Positions 1-8,804 are shown, counted from the first letter of the stretch. The stretch is DNA of 30,424 bases from Candidatus Methanogasteraceae archaeon UBA261 (GCA_002506015.1 DAWR01000136.1:1-30424), one strand, 5' to 3'. Program-made: numbers and translations. Notes: a model not told the origin generated them from the letters alone.

Positions 1-60
1 TGACCAGTACTCACAAATCCCATCTTAAAACAGGTTACATCTCTCTGTGCCCTCTGTGGC
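1..60. repeat. Right part of dispersed palindromic element type 2 (cut by window edge)
   Basis: A stretch beginning near position 8 (TACTCACAAATCCCATC) and ending in CTCTGTGCCCTCTGTGGC closely matches 19710-19762. At the other copy the left end (GCCACATAGAGCACAGAG) is the approximate reverse complement of this right end, so the element is palindromic. The left arm lies outside the window. The rest of 61-155 holds no gene; an AGCTAAACACG string near 111-121 resembles, in reverse, the outer end of the type 1 repeat described elsewhere. Confidence 0.55.
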
Positions 61-155
61 AGTATGATGTGTACCCATGAAAATCGCAGTTTATGCTGGT
101 CGCTGAGTATAGCTAAACACGACGTGAAAGTATATCCATTTAGCGTTAATGAATG

Positions 156-1334
156 TTAAAACAGCTTCCGCAAGCTCCATAGCATCTTTGGGTTCCTGCG
201 AACCAGTATTACCAGCAGTCCGAAGACGTCCATCGTGCTGAAATCGACATCCTTGACAGAATACGCGAGCTTGTTTAAGTCATCGTCAGCCATCGTCACG
301 AAACGATTCTTCACGGCAAGCGATCGCTTCAGCCGTTTGCCATGTTTCTCCCGCCAGATGGTATCGTATTCCCGCAATCTCGCCTTTGATACGTTTCCTT
401 CCTCAATTGCGTGCACTGCGACCTCTCCTGCGATTTTTCCCGCGTCCATCGCATTGATGATGCCGCCGCCTGTGAGCGGATCTGACTGGCGTGCCGCATC
501 GCCTACCAGCATCAACCCATCCGCAACCATCTCATCGAGCGGTCCCGACGTTGGCACGCCGCCGACCACAATCTCGAGGATTCTGGAGTCGTCGTACCTC
601 GTCTCCACGAAATCACGCAAAAGATCGATCGGGCGATTTTTGGAGCACGCATCACCGCCTATTGCAAGCCCTATATTTGCAGATCGCTCTCCCTTCGGAA
701 AGACCCAGAGATACCCGGTCGGCGCTATCGCGTTTCCGAGATAAAATTCACAGAAGTCCTGGCTGATATCGATGTTTGTAACAAGAAACTGCGCACCGGA
801 CTCAAGCTCGGATGGCTGAAGCGTTGTATCGATTCCAGCCCAGCGACCGATCTTGGATTCAACGCCGTCCGCACCGATCACGATCTTCGCACGAATCTCG
901 CGCTCTTCGCCGATATGCATCGCTGTTATGCCCCGGACATATCCGCCTTCGATTATCACACCTGTTGCCCGTGTCTTGACGCGCACCTCTACCCCGGCGA
1001 GTGCTGCCTCGTTGGCGAGTGCACGATCAAAAATCTTGCGTTCGAGCGTGTAGCCGACCTCCGCTCCCGAAACATCCTCTGATAGCTCAACAGGTGTTCC
1101 ATCCGGCGCAAATATCCGCGAACCTTTGACCTCTGCTGCGATCCATCGCGTGTCCGGTTCTATGTGTCTTTTGAGCTGTAGTTTCGCAACTCCCTCGGCG
1201 CATCTGACCGGATCTCCAATCTCCTGCCTCTTCTCAATCATGAGCACATCGAGCCCGTGCGAGGCGATGGTCTTTGCGGTGATCGAGCCAGCCGGACCCG
1301 AGCCGACGACAATGACATCGTATTCCTCTTTCAT
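156..1334 (-). CDS. Geranylgeranyl reductase family FAD enzyme (archaeal ether-lipid saturation)
   Basis: This 392-residue flavoprotein belongs to the digeranylgeranylglycerophospholipid reductase family, which hydrogenates the isoprenoid double bonds of archaeal membrane lipids. Visible signatures are the N-terminal dinucleotide-binding motif VVGSGPAGS, the PVRCAEGV motif, the central WVFPKGERSANIGLAIGG segment and the second FAD motif LMLVGDAARQSDPLTGGGI. Length is normal for the family. A longer reading from a TTG at 1349 exists, but ATG at 1334 is preferred because GAGAGG lies just upstream of it. It follows the ferredoxin gene by 21 nt. In Methanosarcina acetivorans a homologous reductase needs a neighbouring ferredoxin as electron donor, so this pairing is functionally meaningful. 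Other members of the family reduce related prenyl groups; exact substrate is inferred. Confidence 0.88.
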   Translation of the reverse strand: MKEEYDVIVVGSGPAGSITAKTIASHGLDVLMIEKRQEIGDPVRCAEGVAKLQLKRHIEPDTRWIAAEVKGSRIFAPDGTPVELSEDVSGAEVGYTLERKIFDRALANEAALAGVEVRVKTRATGVIIEGGYVRGITAMHIGEEREIRAKIVIGADGVESKIGRWAGIDTTLQPSELESGAQFLVTNIDISQDFCEFYLGNAIAPTGYLWVFPKGERSANIGLAIGGDACSKNRPIDLLRDFVETRYDDSRILEIVVGGVPTSGPLDEMVADGLMLVGDAARQSDPLTGGGIINAMDAGKIAGEVAVHAIEEGNVSKARLREYDTIWREKHGKRLKRSLAVKNRFVTMADDDLNKLAYSVKDVDFSTMDVFGLLVILVRRNPKMLWSLRKLF

Positions 1335-1355
1335 CTCAAAACCTCTCAAACGCCT

Positions 1356-1526
1356 TTACTCCAGAATCTCAATCGCGCCGACTGGGCAGACATTCACACA
1401 GGTCCCGCATTCGGTGCAGTCGTCTGATATCTCAATCCAGGTCTCCACGAGTTCGATTGCGCCAACTGGGCAGACCGAGACGCATGCACCACAGTATCCG
1501 CATTTGTATCGATTCACGCTGATCAT
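1356..1526 (-). CDS. Small 2[4Fe-4S] ferredoxin
   Basis: A 56-residue protein with two classical cluster motifs, CGYCGACVSVCP near residues 9-20 and CTECGTCVNVCP near 37-48, each followed by VGAIE. That is the full bacterial-type 2[4Fe-4S] ferredoxin fold, a low-potential soluble electron carrier. Its ATG overlaps the gatE stop in an ATGA (1523-1526), so it is translationally coupled to gatE, and the geranylgeranyl reductase starts 21 nt after its stop. The likely job is to pass electrons to that reductase. The fold is certain from the cysteines; the partner is inferred from gene order and from the Methanosarcina precedent. Confidence 0.9.
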   Translation of the reverse strand: MISVNRYKCGYCGACVSVCPVGAIELVETWIEISDDCTECGTCVNVCPVGAIEILE

Positions 1527-3421
1527 AACAACTCCTCCCGGATCCTCTCAGCAAGCATCCTGTTGATCAATTTACCGTCCACCTTGCCTCGCAGCTCCTG
1601 CATCACAACACCCATCAACGGTCCGAGCGCACCCATCTCGCGCTCATGCACAAAGTCACGCCGCTCGGAAACAACTCTCGCAACCACATCTGCGACGGTC
1701 TCTTCGTCCGTACCGACGAGGCCGAGGCTTGCAGCGGCATCTTCCGCCGAGCGATCCGGTTGCTCTGCAAGTATGCGTAATATCTCAATTATCCCCTCTT
1801 TCGCAACCTTGCCATCTGCTATTAAGCCAAATAATTCTATGAAATGATTATTCTGTAATTTTTCAACAGAGATTCTGTCTTTCGTAATTTCGGTCAGGGT
1901 CGCGGTCAGAGTTCGCACCACAAGCGTAGCATCCACGCCCACGCTCACCGACTTCATGATATCTTCAAAGAGACTCAGGTTCCTCGAATATACGATCTGT
2001 TGTGCCAGATCCTTGGAAAGCTTGTACTCTGCTACATACCGGTCTTTTCGCTCTGAAAGCAGTTCAGGAACCGGTATCCTGTCGATTCTGCCCTGTATCG
2101 GAACCGCTGGAACATCGGTCTCGGGATACATCCGGGCAGCGCCCGGGAGCGGTCGAAGATAAGCAGTGGTGCCATCCGCAAGCATCTTCCGGGTCTCCTC
2201 GGGTACGCCGGATAGTGCCTGCTCTGCCCTCTCGGAGACCCCGTGCAGCGCATTCACTGCCCGGTCATGCGAATCAGCGATAATCACCACGCAATCATCG
2301 GGTCCCGCACCAACCTCGCCACGCAGTGCCGCAACTTCAGCAGCCGTGATTCCGTACGCTGGCAGCTCATCGGTGTGGAATATACCGCCGACTCCTGCCT
2401 TCTTTGCCCGGTCAGAGAACTCGGATCCGAGGCGGCGGTCTGGCTGAATCTCCTGCCCGACCATGCCAGCAAACCCGCGGAGCGTGAGCGCAAGCACACA
2501 CCCCTTCGCAACCGCACGTTTGATGATCGCTGACTCCGAATCCTTGAAAAGGTTGGTCACATCCACAATCCCGCCAGCGTCAACCCCGGCGCCTCTCTTT
2601 ACAAGTTCATCCTTGATCTCAAGCAGCCGCACCTGGCGCAGCGCCTCCAGCTCAACGATCGTCTCGATTAAATCCAGTTCCTGAACGCCTTTGACCTCCA
2701 CCCTCGCGCCCTCTGCAATCGAAATGTTGACGTCCTGACGGATAGTGCCAATCCCGCGCTTCACAGCGCCCGTCGATCTGAGGATCATTCCGATCTGTTC
2801 AGCCGTCTCTCTCGCGTGCGCCGGTGAGACAATATCAGGAGCGGTCCCGATCTCAACCAGTGGAATTCCGAGGCGGTCGAGCGAGAAGACGACGACATCC
2901 TGCTTCTCCTCGACTCGCTGGCATGCCTCCTCCTCAAGGCAGAGCACGTCCACGCCAACCCTGCCCTCGCTGGTCTCGAGATATCCGTCCGTTGCCGCAA
3001 GCGACGTGCGCTGGAACCCGGTTGTGTTCGAGCCGTCAATTACGAGCTTGCGCATGACATGGAGCTCGTCAACAGGACGCATCTTCAGCAATCTGGCGAC
3101 CATGAGTGTGATATCGATCGCCTCCTCGTTCAGCTCGCGGGGAGGTTCTTCATCATTTTCGACGAGACAGGTGCTCGGATACGCTTTGTAAATGAATTTG
3201 CGGATGTGCTGCACTTCTTCAAGCGCTGCCCTGTCGGTTTCGCCCATTTCGCTCTGCGTGGGGCGGAGGTATCTGTAGAATTCGTAGTTTGATTCGCTTG
3301 TGTCCCGCAGGAGGGTTGGGCATCTGCAGAAGAGTTTGTGTGCGGAGTTGAGTTGCTGGTGAATCTCCAGTCCGGATTTGAGCCCGAGCTTTCTGTAATC
3401 GAGGTTGTTCGAGTCTGTCAT
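1523..3421 (-). CDS. gatE: Glutamyl-tRNA(Gln) amidotransferase subunit E
   Basis: This 632-residue protein is the tRNA-recognising kinase subunit of the archaeal GatDE amidotransferase, which converts Glu-tRNA(Gln) to Gln-tRNA(Gln) with ammonia supplied by GatD. It begins LGLKSGLEIHQQL, the GatB/GatE cradle signature, and carries KLVIDGSNTTGFQRT, the VEVKGVQELDLI motif, an AspRS-like insertion in the middle and a C-terminal YqeY-like helical tail. Length matches GatE (about 630), not the shorter GatB. The open frame extends 27 codons further, but ATG at 3421 fits the family start and lies about 30 nt from a TATA-like box. gatD is not in the window. It leads a coupled gatE-ferredoxin-reductase unit. 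Confidence 0.95.
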   Translation of the reverse strand: MTDSNNLDYRKLGLKSGLEIHQQLNSAHKLFCRCPTLLRDTSESNYEFYRYLRPTQSEMGETDRAALEEVQHIRKFIYKAYPSTCLVENDEEPPRELNEEAIDITLMVARLLKMRPVDELHVMRKLVIDGSNTTGFQRTSLAATDGYLETSEGRVGVDVLCLEEEACQRVEEKQDVVVFSLDRLGIPLVEIGTAPDIVSPAHARETAEQIGMILRSTGAVKRGIGTIRQDVNISIAEGARVEVKGVQELDLIETIVELEALRQVRLLEIKDELVKRGAGVDAGGIVDVTNLFKDSESAIIKRAVAKGCVLALTLRGFAGMVGQEIQPDRRLGSEFSDRAKKAGVGGIFHTDELPAYGITAAEVAALRGEVGAGPDDCVVIIADSHDRAVNALHGVSERAEQALSGVPEETRKMLADGTTAYLRPLPGAARMYPETDVPAVPIQGRIDRIPVPELLSERKDRYVAEYKLSKDLAQQIVYSRNLSLFEDIMKSVSVGVDATLVVRTLTATLTEITKDRISVEKLQNNHFIELFGLIADGKVAKEGIIEILRILAEQPDRSAEDAAASLGLVGTDEETVADVVARVVSERRDFVHEREMGALGPLMGVVMQELRGKVDGKLINRMLAERIREELL

Positions 3422-3448
3422 TTGATGCTTATATCGTTGTGCTAGATG

Positions 3449-3458
3449 GTATATAATT
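3449..3458 (-). promoter_or_regulatory. TATA box for gatE
   Basis: On the minus strand this reads AATTATATAC, an archaeal TATA-like box centred about 32 nt upstream of the chosen gatE ATG. With usual spacing, transcription would begin only a few bases before the ATG, giving a near-leaderless mRNA. This agrees with the lack of a clear Shine-Dalgarno sequence there. Confidence 0.5.
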
Positions 3459-3509
3459 ACATCGTTTCCGTGGGGCTGCCGGGTTAGGTGGCGCCGGATC
3501 ATTCCACGG

Positions 3510-4151
3510 TCACAGCGTCCTCTGCGCTGCGGATGCGATCACGTTTCTCGCGGTCTTCCACGAATGCCGCACACAATCCGGGAGACTCCCGTTCTCACGG
3601 TACCACCCCTTCAGGAACCGGATTGTCACCGGATCGGACGGATAGCCACTGCCGATCTTTCCGATCTCGCTCTGCAGTGCATCGATCGCACGATCTCTGG
3701 CAACCTTTGCGATGATGGATGCTGCGGCAACGATCGGGTACGTATCATCGGCTCTGTGCCGCGAAGTGACTGCGACTGCGAGTTTGCATTCTTTCTGTAC
3801 GTTTCTTCCGAAGCGCGCCTCGTTAACGTCCGCAGCATCCAGAAACGCGTGCTCCGGTCGCAGATGTTCGAGCACTCGGGCATTGCAGATGACCACGATC
3901 TCGTTCATGGTCTTGATTGTGCGCAGTTCATCGATCTGCTGCGCACTCACCTCGAAAACGAAGACGCCGTCGGCGATCTCTCTGATCTTCTCATCCAGAA
4001 GCGTGCGCCTCCTCGGAGTCAGCTTCTTGGAGTCTTTTACGCCGCATGCTTTGATCAGATGCACCCGCTCCTCGTCAATTGCCACGCCTGCGACACACAT
4101 CGGTCCGATCACCGGACCCTTGCCAGCCTCGTCGATTCCCGCGATCTTCAT
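3510..4151 (-). CDS. rnhB: Ribonuclease HII
   Basis: A 213-residue RNase HII, the metal-dependent endonuclease that cuts RNA at RNA-DNA junctions and removes ribonucleotides from DNA. The N-terminal motif GIDEAGKGPVIGP supplies the first catalytic pair (Asp7, Glu8), FLDAADV holds Asp105, and ADDTYPIVAAASIIAKVARD holds the fourth acidic residue followed by the conserved block. The family GSGYPSD motif is also present. Length and start are typical. It lies upstream of gatE on the same strand, but the 88-nt gap holds a TATA box, so the two are probably transcribed separately. Its own upstream side is occupied by a palindromic repeat. Confidence 0.95.
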   Translation of the reverse strand: MKIAGIDEAGKGPVIGPMCVAGVAIDEERVHLIKACGVKDSKKLTPRRRTLLDEKIREIADGVFVFEVSAQQIDELRTIKTMNEIVVICNARVLEHLRPEHAFLDAADVNEARFGRNVQKECKLAVAVTSRHRADDTYPIVAAASIIAKVARDRAIDALQSEIGKIGSGYPSDPVTIRFLKGWYRENGSLPDCVRHSWKTARNVIASAAQRTL

Positions 4152-4286
4152 GGATAAGTATGATCGGTTGAGCGGATAAAGATGATCCGGTGGCCCGGTC
4201 GAAAGTGACTGTCCGATGAGGGCAGCTATTCCAAGGAGTGATTGCGAACCATTGCAATTGCAAGAATCGTAACGATATGGTACTTA

Positions 4287-4420
4287 CTCAATATTAGGTG
4301 GATATCCGCCATATAAAACCATGAGATTACACAAGATTGACACAGAAATCTTGTGGAGATGGCTGCGCCACTGCTTCGCAGACTGTGCAATCTTGTGGTT
4401 CCCATCATATAGTAATTGAG
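4287..4420 (-). repeat. Palindromic dispersed element type 1, copy A (core 4317-4400)
   Basis: The 84-bp core starts AACCATGAGATTACAC and ends CAATCTTGTGGTT. Its reverse complement aligns over its whole length with 8692-8775 and 15022-15105. Flanks extend the match to copy B, giving outer ends CTCAATAT and ATTGAG that are inverted relative to each other. The core's two ends are complementary, so it can fold as a long interrupted hairpin. It fills most of the 298-nt gap between rnhB and the DUF5788-like gene; nothing else is seen in that gap. Confidence 0.85.
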
Positions 4421-4449
4421 CATGTTCACAATGTGGCTACTGGAACGAG

Positions 4450-4893
4450 TCACCCAAGTTCATCCACAAATTTGAGCAAAGCGTGAGCGTCCCTGATCTT
4501 TTTTCGCACTTCCCTTCTGCGAAGGTCTTTATCAGGATTCCGTCCCTGCTCAATCTCCTTTAAGTCCATAATCGCACGCAACAGTCCGGAAGCTTCATTG
4601 TACAGGGTATATGCATCTTCCTCAGTGAGGTTTGCTTTTGCGATACGACGCTCATCGCATGCTTCTTTCTTCTCAAGAAATCTGATCAGCGATTCGATCC
4701 CGGCAATCTCCCGGTCAGTCAGTTCCCTCTTATTGAAGAGCTTCCAGATCAATTCGTGAAGTGAGATACTCCGTCCATTGATCTCAACCACATCAGGTAT
4801 CTCCGCGCCGACCCAGACCAGATATCCATGCAGTCTGTGCAACAATCTCTCTCGCTCGTGCGTCGAGAGCGCCTCTTCATCGTGTGGCGCCAT
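4450..4893 (-). CDS. DUF5788-like archaeal protein
   Basis: A 147-residue soluble, charged, mostly helical protein with no signal peptide or membrane segment. The sequence LHRLHGYLVWVGAEIPD followed by a Leu-rich helical region and a basic stretch around RRREVRKKIRD resembles the DUF5788 family of methanogens as I recall it; no function is known. Its start overlaps the lonB stop by 17 nt, so the two genes are probably co-transcribed and translationally coupled. There is no good ribosome binding site before the ATG, as expected for a coupled gene. Family naming is from memory and moderate; that this is a real gene is well supported by coding character and overlap. Confidence 0.7.
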   Translation of the reverse strand: MAPHDEEALSTHERERLLHRLHGYLVWVGAEIPDVVEINGRSISLHELIWKLFNKRELTDREIAGIESLIRFLEKKEACDERRIAKANLTEEDAYTLYNEASGLLRAIMDLKEIEQGRNPDKDLRRREVRKKIRDAHALLKFVDELG

Positions 4894-6847
4894 AGGCAGG
4901 AGTTGGTAAACTGAGCTCCGGGAGCGGGATGTTCACTTTCTTTGTTGAGAATTTCTTGATTCGCTCAATCAAACTATCTTTTCCGGCTCCGACCAGACTG
5001 AGTTCAAGCACCTCGCTGATCTTTGAGACCGGGATGATCTTCACCATCTCACGATAGCGGTCCTCGATTAAGACATCATCCTCGTTCGCCTTGGGTATGA
5101 TGACAGTCTTGATTCCAGCCTGTGCGGCAGCCTCGATCTTGTATGTGACGCCGCCCACGGGTAGCACGTCGCCCCTCACAGAGAGAGATCCGGTCATTGC
5201 GACTGACTGATCGATCGGGATTCCTTCGAACGCGGATATCACCGCCGTTGCTATGGAGATTGATGCGCTGTCACCTTCCACGCCCTCATACGTGCCTATG
5301 AACTGGACATGAATGTCCATATTCGTCGTACCGGTGCCTGTGACCTTCTTGATCAGTGCGGAGACGTTCTGCACGGCTTCCTTTGCGATGTCCTTCAGCA
5401 TACCTGTTGCGATCAGGTTTCCTGCGCTCTTGGATATCGCTGGCGTGACCTCTGCCATGATCGGCAGAACGATTCCCGAATCGCCGCCCATGATCGCAAG
5501 TCCGTTCACCCGTCCGACCTCCTCGCCCTTCTTCTGGTACATCTTGTAGTCCATGCGCCGCTCAAGATACTGGTCTGCGAGTTGCTGCTCAACCGACCTC
5601 GACATATGCTTTGCAGCAAGAACATGTGCCGATGTCACAACCGGCGCCAGCTCCGAACGGGCGATGTCGCCTGACACGCGCACAAGACCGCCGAGATCTC
5701 GCAGTTTCAGTGTGAGGTGGTCTTTTCTTCCGGCACGGCGTTTTGCTTCACGTAGTATTTCCATAAGAGCGCTCTTGTCGAAATGAGGAATCTTTCCGTC
5801 CTTCTCGACCTCCTGTGCAACAAATCGGACGATCTTTCTCCGGTTCTCTGGCGTATCTTCCATCGAATCACGCATATATATCTCGTATCCGTATCCCTTG
5901 ATCCTCGACCTGAGTGCAGGGTGCATGCCCTCTATTGAGTCCAGGTTCCCCGCTGCAACCATGATAAAGCCACACGGAACCGGCTTTGTCTTGACGAGAG
6001 CGCCTGAACTACGTTCTGACTGTCCTGTGATCGAATACTCCCTCTCCTGCAGTGCAGTGAGCAGGCTCTGCTGGGATTCGGGGCGCAGAATGTTGATCTC
6101 GTCGATGAAGAGCACGCCTTTGTGTGCTTTGTGGATGTCTCCTGCCTCCACACGATCATGGGACGGCGTCTCGAGTCCACCTGACTGGAAGGGATCGTGC
6201 CGCACATCGCCGAGCAATGCTCCTGCGTGTGCACCTGTCGCGTCCATGAACGGTGATGTGTCCTTGTTCGCGTTGTTCACGAGCAGCTTCGGTACGATCG
6301 CTTTTCCGCCCTGCACGAACTGCCTGCCGATCACCATGATTAAGAGAACAGCAAGAATCCCCCACAGCAGAGCCATTCCGCCGAGTGTTGCAGCATAGAG
6401 GAGGATGCAGAATCCGACTATCAGTAGAATTGTGTTTCTGACCTGTGCCTTTTGCTGAGCTTCAATTTTATGGGCGTTGACGATCTGTATTCCTTTCCCA
6501 GCCCGAACCTCTCGGATCAGCGGGTTATTTGCATCTTCCGGGTTGTGATAGACGAGTACGTCTTTTAATTCTTCCTTTGGAAGGAGTTCAGCCATCGCCT
6601 GGGCTAGCATCGATTTTCCGGTGCCAGGAGTTCCTATCAGCAATACGTGCCTCCGCTGCTGTGCCGCCTTCTTGATGATCTCGCTGGCATCTTCTTGCCC
6701 GATCACCTGATCAATCAAGAGCGGTGGAACTTCAAGATCCTTTGTCGATTCGATATCCGCTCCGCCGAGCAGATCACCGTTCGGTTCGTCGCCCATATAG
6801 AACAGTCCATCGATCGGCACATAAATGTTCGCTCCAGTCCGAGCCAT
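4877..6847 (-). CDS. lonB: ATP-dependent membrane-bound protease LonB
   Basis: Archaeal LonB is a membrane-anchored AAA+ serine protease for quality control. Seen here in 656 residues: Walker A GTPGTGKS (72-79); two hydrophobic helices at roughly 138-178 inserted between Walker A and B, the hallmark of the archaeal membrane type; Walker B GVLFIDEINIL; and a C-terminal Lon protease domain with catalytic Ser527 in EGDSAS and Lys570 in VTYKIEAAA, at the canonical 43-residue spacing. The N-terminus is uncertain. ATG at 6847 has no Shine-Dalgarno and overlaps a TATA-like TTTATATG; an alternative ATG at 6796 would remove 17 poorly conserved residues and fit a transcript from that box. It is the first gene of a pair with the DUF5788-like gene. 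Confidence 0.93.
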   Translation of the reverse strand: MARTGANIYVPIDGLFYMGDEPNGDLLGGADIESTKDLEVPPLLIDQVIGQEDASEIIKKAAQQRRHVLLIGTPGTGKSMLAQAMAELLPKEELKDVLVYHNPEDANNPLIREVRAGKGIQIVNAHKIEAQQKAQVRNTILLIVGFCILLYAATLGGMALLWGILAVLLIMVIGRQFVQGGKAIVPKLLVNNANKDTSPFMDATGAHAGALLGDVRHDPFQSGGLETPSHDRVEAGDIHKAHKGVLFIDEINILRPESQQSLLTALQEREYSITGQSERSSGALVKTKPVPCGFIMVAAGNLDSIEGMHPALRSRIKGYGYEIYMRDSMEDTPENRRKIVRFVAQEVEKDGKIPHFDKSALMEILREAKRRAGRKDHLTLKLRDLGGLVRVSGDIARSELAPVVTSAHVLAAKHMSRSVEQQLADQYLERRMDYKMYQKKGEEVGRVNGLAIMGGDSGIVLPIMAEVTPAISKSAGNLIATGMLKDIAKEAVQNVSALIKKVTGTGTTNMDIHVQFIGTYEGVEGDSASISIATAVISAFEGIPIDQSVAMTGSLSVRGDVLPVGGVTYKIEAAAQAGIKTVIIPKANEDDVLIEDRYREMVKIIPVSKISEVLELSLVGAGKDSLIERIKKFSTKKVNIPLPELSLPTPAYGATR

Positions 6848-6930
6848 ATAAACAGATCGTTCGGATTTGTAATGATGCGGTCAATAACCATAATTGGGAT
6901 AACAGACATAATGGAATTGAAGGAGATCAA

Positions 6931-7014
6931 ATGAAATCAAATGTTGAAAATCAAGGATCTAAAGATATGCATCTTTTGAAATTAGAGATTAAAACGGATA
7001 ATTACAAAAAATAA
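6931..7014 (+). CDS. Candidate 27-residue leader/small protein upstream of tgtA
   Basis: An ATG preceded by AAGGAG at a good distance opens a 27-codon frame (starts MKSNVENQGSKD, ends KTDNYKK, TAA stop) that finishes 21 nt before the tgtA ATG. The region is clearly more AT-rich than its neighbours. A TATA-like CATATAAAC near 6847-6854 could drive it together with tgtA. The peptide is hydrophilic with no recognised motif. It may be a real small protein, a translation-coupling leader, or a chance frame behind a fortuitous ribosome binding site. Confidence 0.35.
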   Translation: MKSNVENQGSKDMHLLKLEIKTDNYKK

Positions 7015-7035
7015 GATACCACAGGAGATGATTTT

Positions 7036-8529
7036 ATGTCCCACTTTGAAACCATGCACAAGGACTCAGCAGGCAGGATCGGTAGATTGTACACCGGACA
7101 CGGGAGAATCGAGACTCCCACAGTCATGCCTGTCATCAACCCAAATATACAGATGATACCTGCCTCCGAACTTGCAAAATTCGGAGCAGAGATCGTGATC
7201 ACCAACGCATACATCATATACCGAAATCCGGAACTGATGGACCATGCAATCGAAAAAGGTGTGCATTCCCTGCTCGATTTCGATGGTGCGATCATGACCG
7301 ATTCAGGATCGTATCAGCTATCGGTGTATCATGATATCGAGATCACATCAGACGAGATCGTCCGTTTTCAGCAGAAAATCGGCTCTGACATTGGCGTGCC
7401 GCTCGACATCCCGACGCCGCCAGACGTATCGCACGAACGCGCCGAATCCGAGATGAAGACGACGATTGCGCGATGCAGAGAGGCGCGTGGACTGGTACAG
7501 GAAACGATGCAGCCAGGGGCGCAGTCGCAGGAAACGATGCTCCTTGCAGGTCCAGTTCAGGGCGCAACTCACCCGGATCTGCGATATGAATGTGCACGCA
7601 CGCTCTCCGAGACCGGATTCGACATGTATCCCATCGGTGCGGTTGTGCCGCTGCTCACGAGTTACCGGTTCGCAGAGATGGTGGATGTGATCGTCGCAGC
7701 AAAGAAGGGGCTCCCGCCGGCTGCGCCCGTTCACCTCTTCGGTGCGGGACATCCTGCGATGTTTGCGCTTGCCGTTGCACTCGGATGCGATCTCTTCGAT
7801 TCGGCAGCTTATGCGCTCTACGCAAGGGATGGGCGATATATGACCGCCAGCGGGACGTATCATCTGGATACTCTCCAGCATCTCCCGTGCTCATGCCCAA
7901 TCTGCACGTCATACACCGCAGACGAGTTGAAAAGTGAGTTTGCTAACGGTAACATAATTCCACTTGCAAAACACAATCTTTACGCAACGTACGCAGAGAT
8001 CAACACAATAAAGCAGTGCATAATCGAAGGGAACCTCTGGGAACTCGTTGAACGCAGATGCAGGGCGCATCCGAGGCTGCTCGACGGGCTGAGGCGTGCG
8101 GTTAGCCACGCTGACTGGATCGAGACGCTCGACCCGGTCCGGAAATCGACGTTCTTCTACTGCGGAAGCGAGTCATCACGCCGTTCAGAGGTTTTGAGGT
8201 TTGGAAATCGGCTTGACCGGTTCGATCTGTCCGGAACCGTGCTCATCCGCACGCGGAAGGTCAAGAGAGAGGATGAGTTCGATCATGTTCTCGATCTTAA
8301 ACCGCCGTTCGGTGCGTATCCTGTGGAACTCGGCGAGACATATCCGTTCAACGCGGAGGTTTCGAAGTTTCCGGATCACGATGCGATCGAGTCTGCGCTC
8401 CAAAATGTGCTTCGGCTGATTGAACTCAATTCAGATGCGGAGTTTACGGTTGTATGCGGATGGGATCATCCGTTGATAGCTGATATAAGGGGTCTTCCGA
8501 ATGTGCAAGAAGTTGCGGCGTTGTGGTAG
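7036..8529 (+). CDS. tgtA: Archaeosine tRNA-guanine transglycosylase
   Basis: This 497-residue enzyme swaps guanine-15 in the tRNA D-loop for preQ0, the first step of archaeosine synthesis. The catalytic Asp89 lies in IMTDSGSYQ; the substrate loop PVHLFGAGHP and the second conserved Asp region CDLFDSAAY follow. A zinc site is formed by Cys285, Cys287, Cys290 (PCSCPIC) and His313. Length fits the euryarchaeal form in which the C-terminal PUA portion is carried by a separate protein (ArcS/TgtB), which is not in this window. AGGAGATGA upstream supports the ATG. The stop is TAG. The downstream 330-nt gap contains a palindromic repeat and no gene. Confidence 0.95.
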   Translation: MSHFETMHKDSAGRIGRLYTGHGRIETPTVMPVINPNIQMIPASELAKFGAEIVITNAYIIYRNPELMDHAIEKGVHSLLDFDGAIMTDSGSYQLSVYHDIEITSDEIVRFQQKIGSDIGVPLDIPTPPDVSHERAESEMKTTIARCREARGLVQETMQPGAQSQETMLLAGPVQGATHPDLRYECARTLSETGFDMYPIGAVVPLLTSYRFAEMVDVIVAAKKGLPPAAPVHLFGAGHPAMFALAVALGCDLFDSAAYALYARDGRYMTASGTYHLDTLQHLPCSCPICTSYTADELKSEFANGNIIPLAKHNLYATYAEINTIKQCIIEGNLWELVERRCRAHPRLLDGLRRAVSHADWIETLDPVRKSTFFYCGSESSRRSEVLRFGNRLDRFDLSGTVLIRTRKVKREDEFDHVLDLKPPFGAYPVELGETYPFNAEVSKFPDHDAIESALQNVLRLIELNSDAEFTVVCGWDHPLIADIRGLPNVQEVAALW

Positions 8530-8674
8530 CCAGACTCGGTTGTATAAGCCGCGGATTGTGCGGTATCGGTCTAACATAAGATTTATCCGAAGAATTCCGT
8601 ATGATATTTGAGTGTGTTTGAATCAATGAGTAAACAGGTCTCGGTTTGTAGGACACCACACAAAAATAAATATG

Positions 8675-8804
8675 CTCAATAACGTGATAGGAACCATAAG
8701 ATCACACAGTCTGCGAAGCATCGGCGCAGCCATCTCCACAAGATTTCTGTCTTGATCTCGTGTAATCTTGTGGTTTTATATGCGCACATCCACACAATAT
8801 TGAA
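8675..8804 (+). repeat. Palindromic dispersed element type 1, copy B (core 8692-8775)
   Basis: The 84-bp core begins AACCATAAGATCACACAG and ends GTAATCTTGTGGTT. It matches copy C directly and copy A in reverse complement. Outer flanks (CTCAATA on the left, AATATTGAA on the right) match copy A, so A and B form one subtype. It lies in the gap between the 3' ends of tgtA (plus) and the DUF2103-like gene (minus), where a bidirectional hairpin could terminate both transcripts. Confidence 0.87.

Noticed and set aside
1335..1349. TTG start giving a reductase five residues longer
   Set aside because: The extra residues are encoded by the Shine-Dalgarno region itself; ATG at 1334 fits the family start.
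1126..3191. Several long plus-strand open frames opposite the reductase and gatE
   Set aside because: They are antisense to strongly conserved genes, are rich in Ser/Arg as expected from complementary-strand codon bias, and show no family motif or ribosome binding site.
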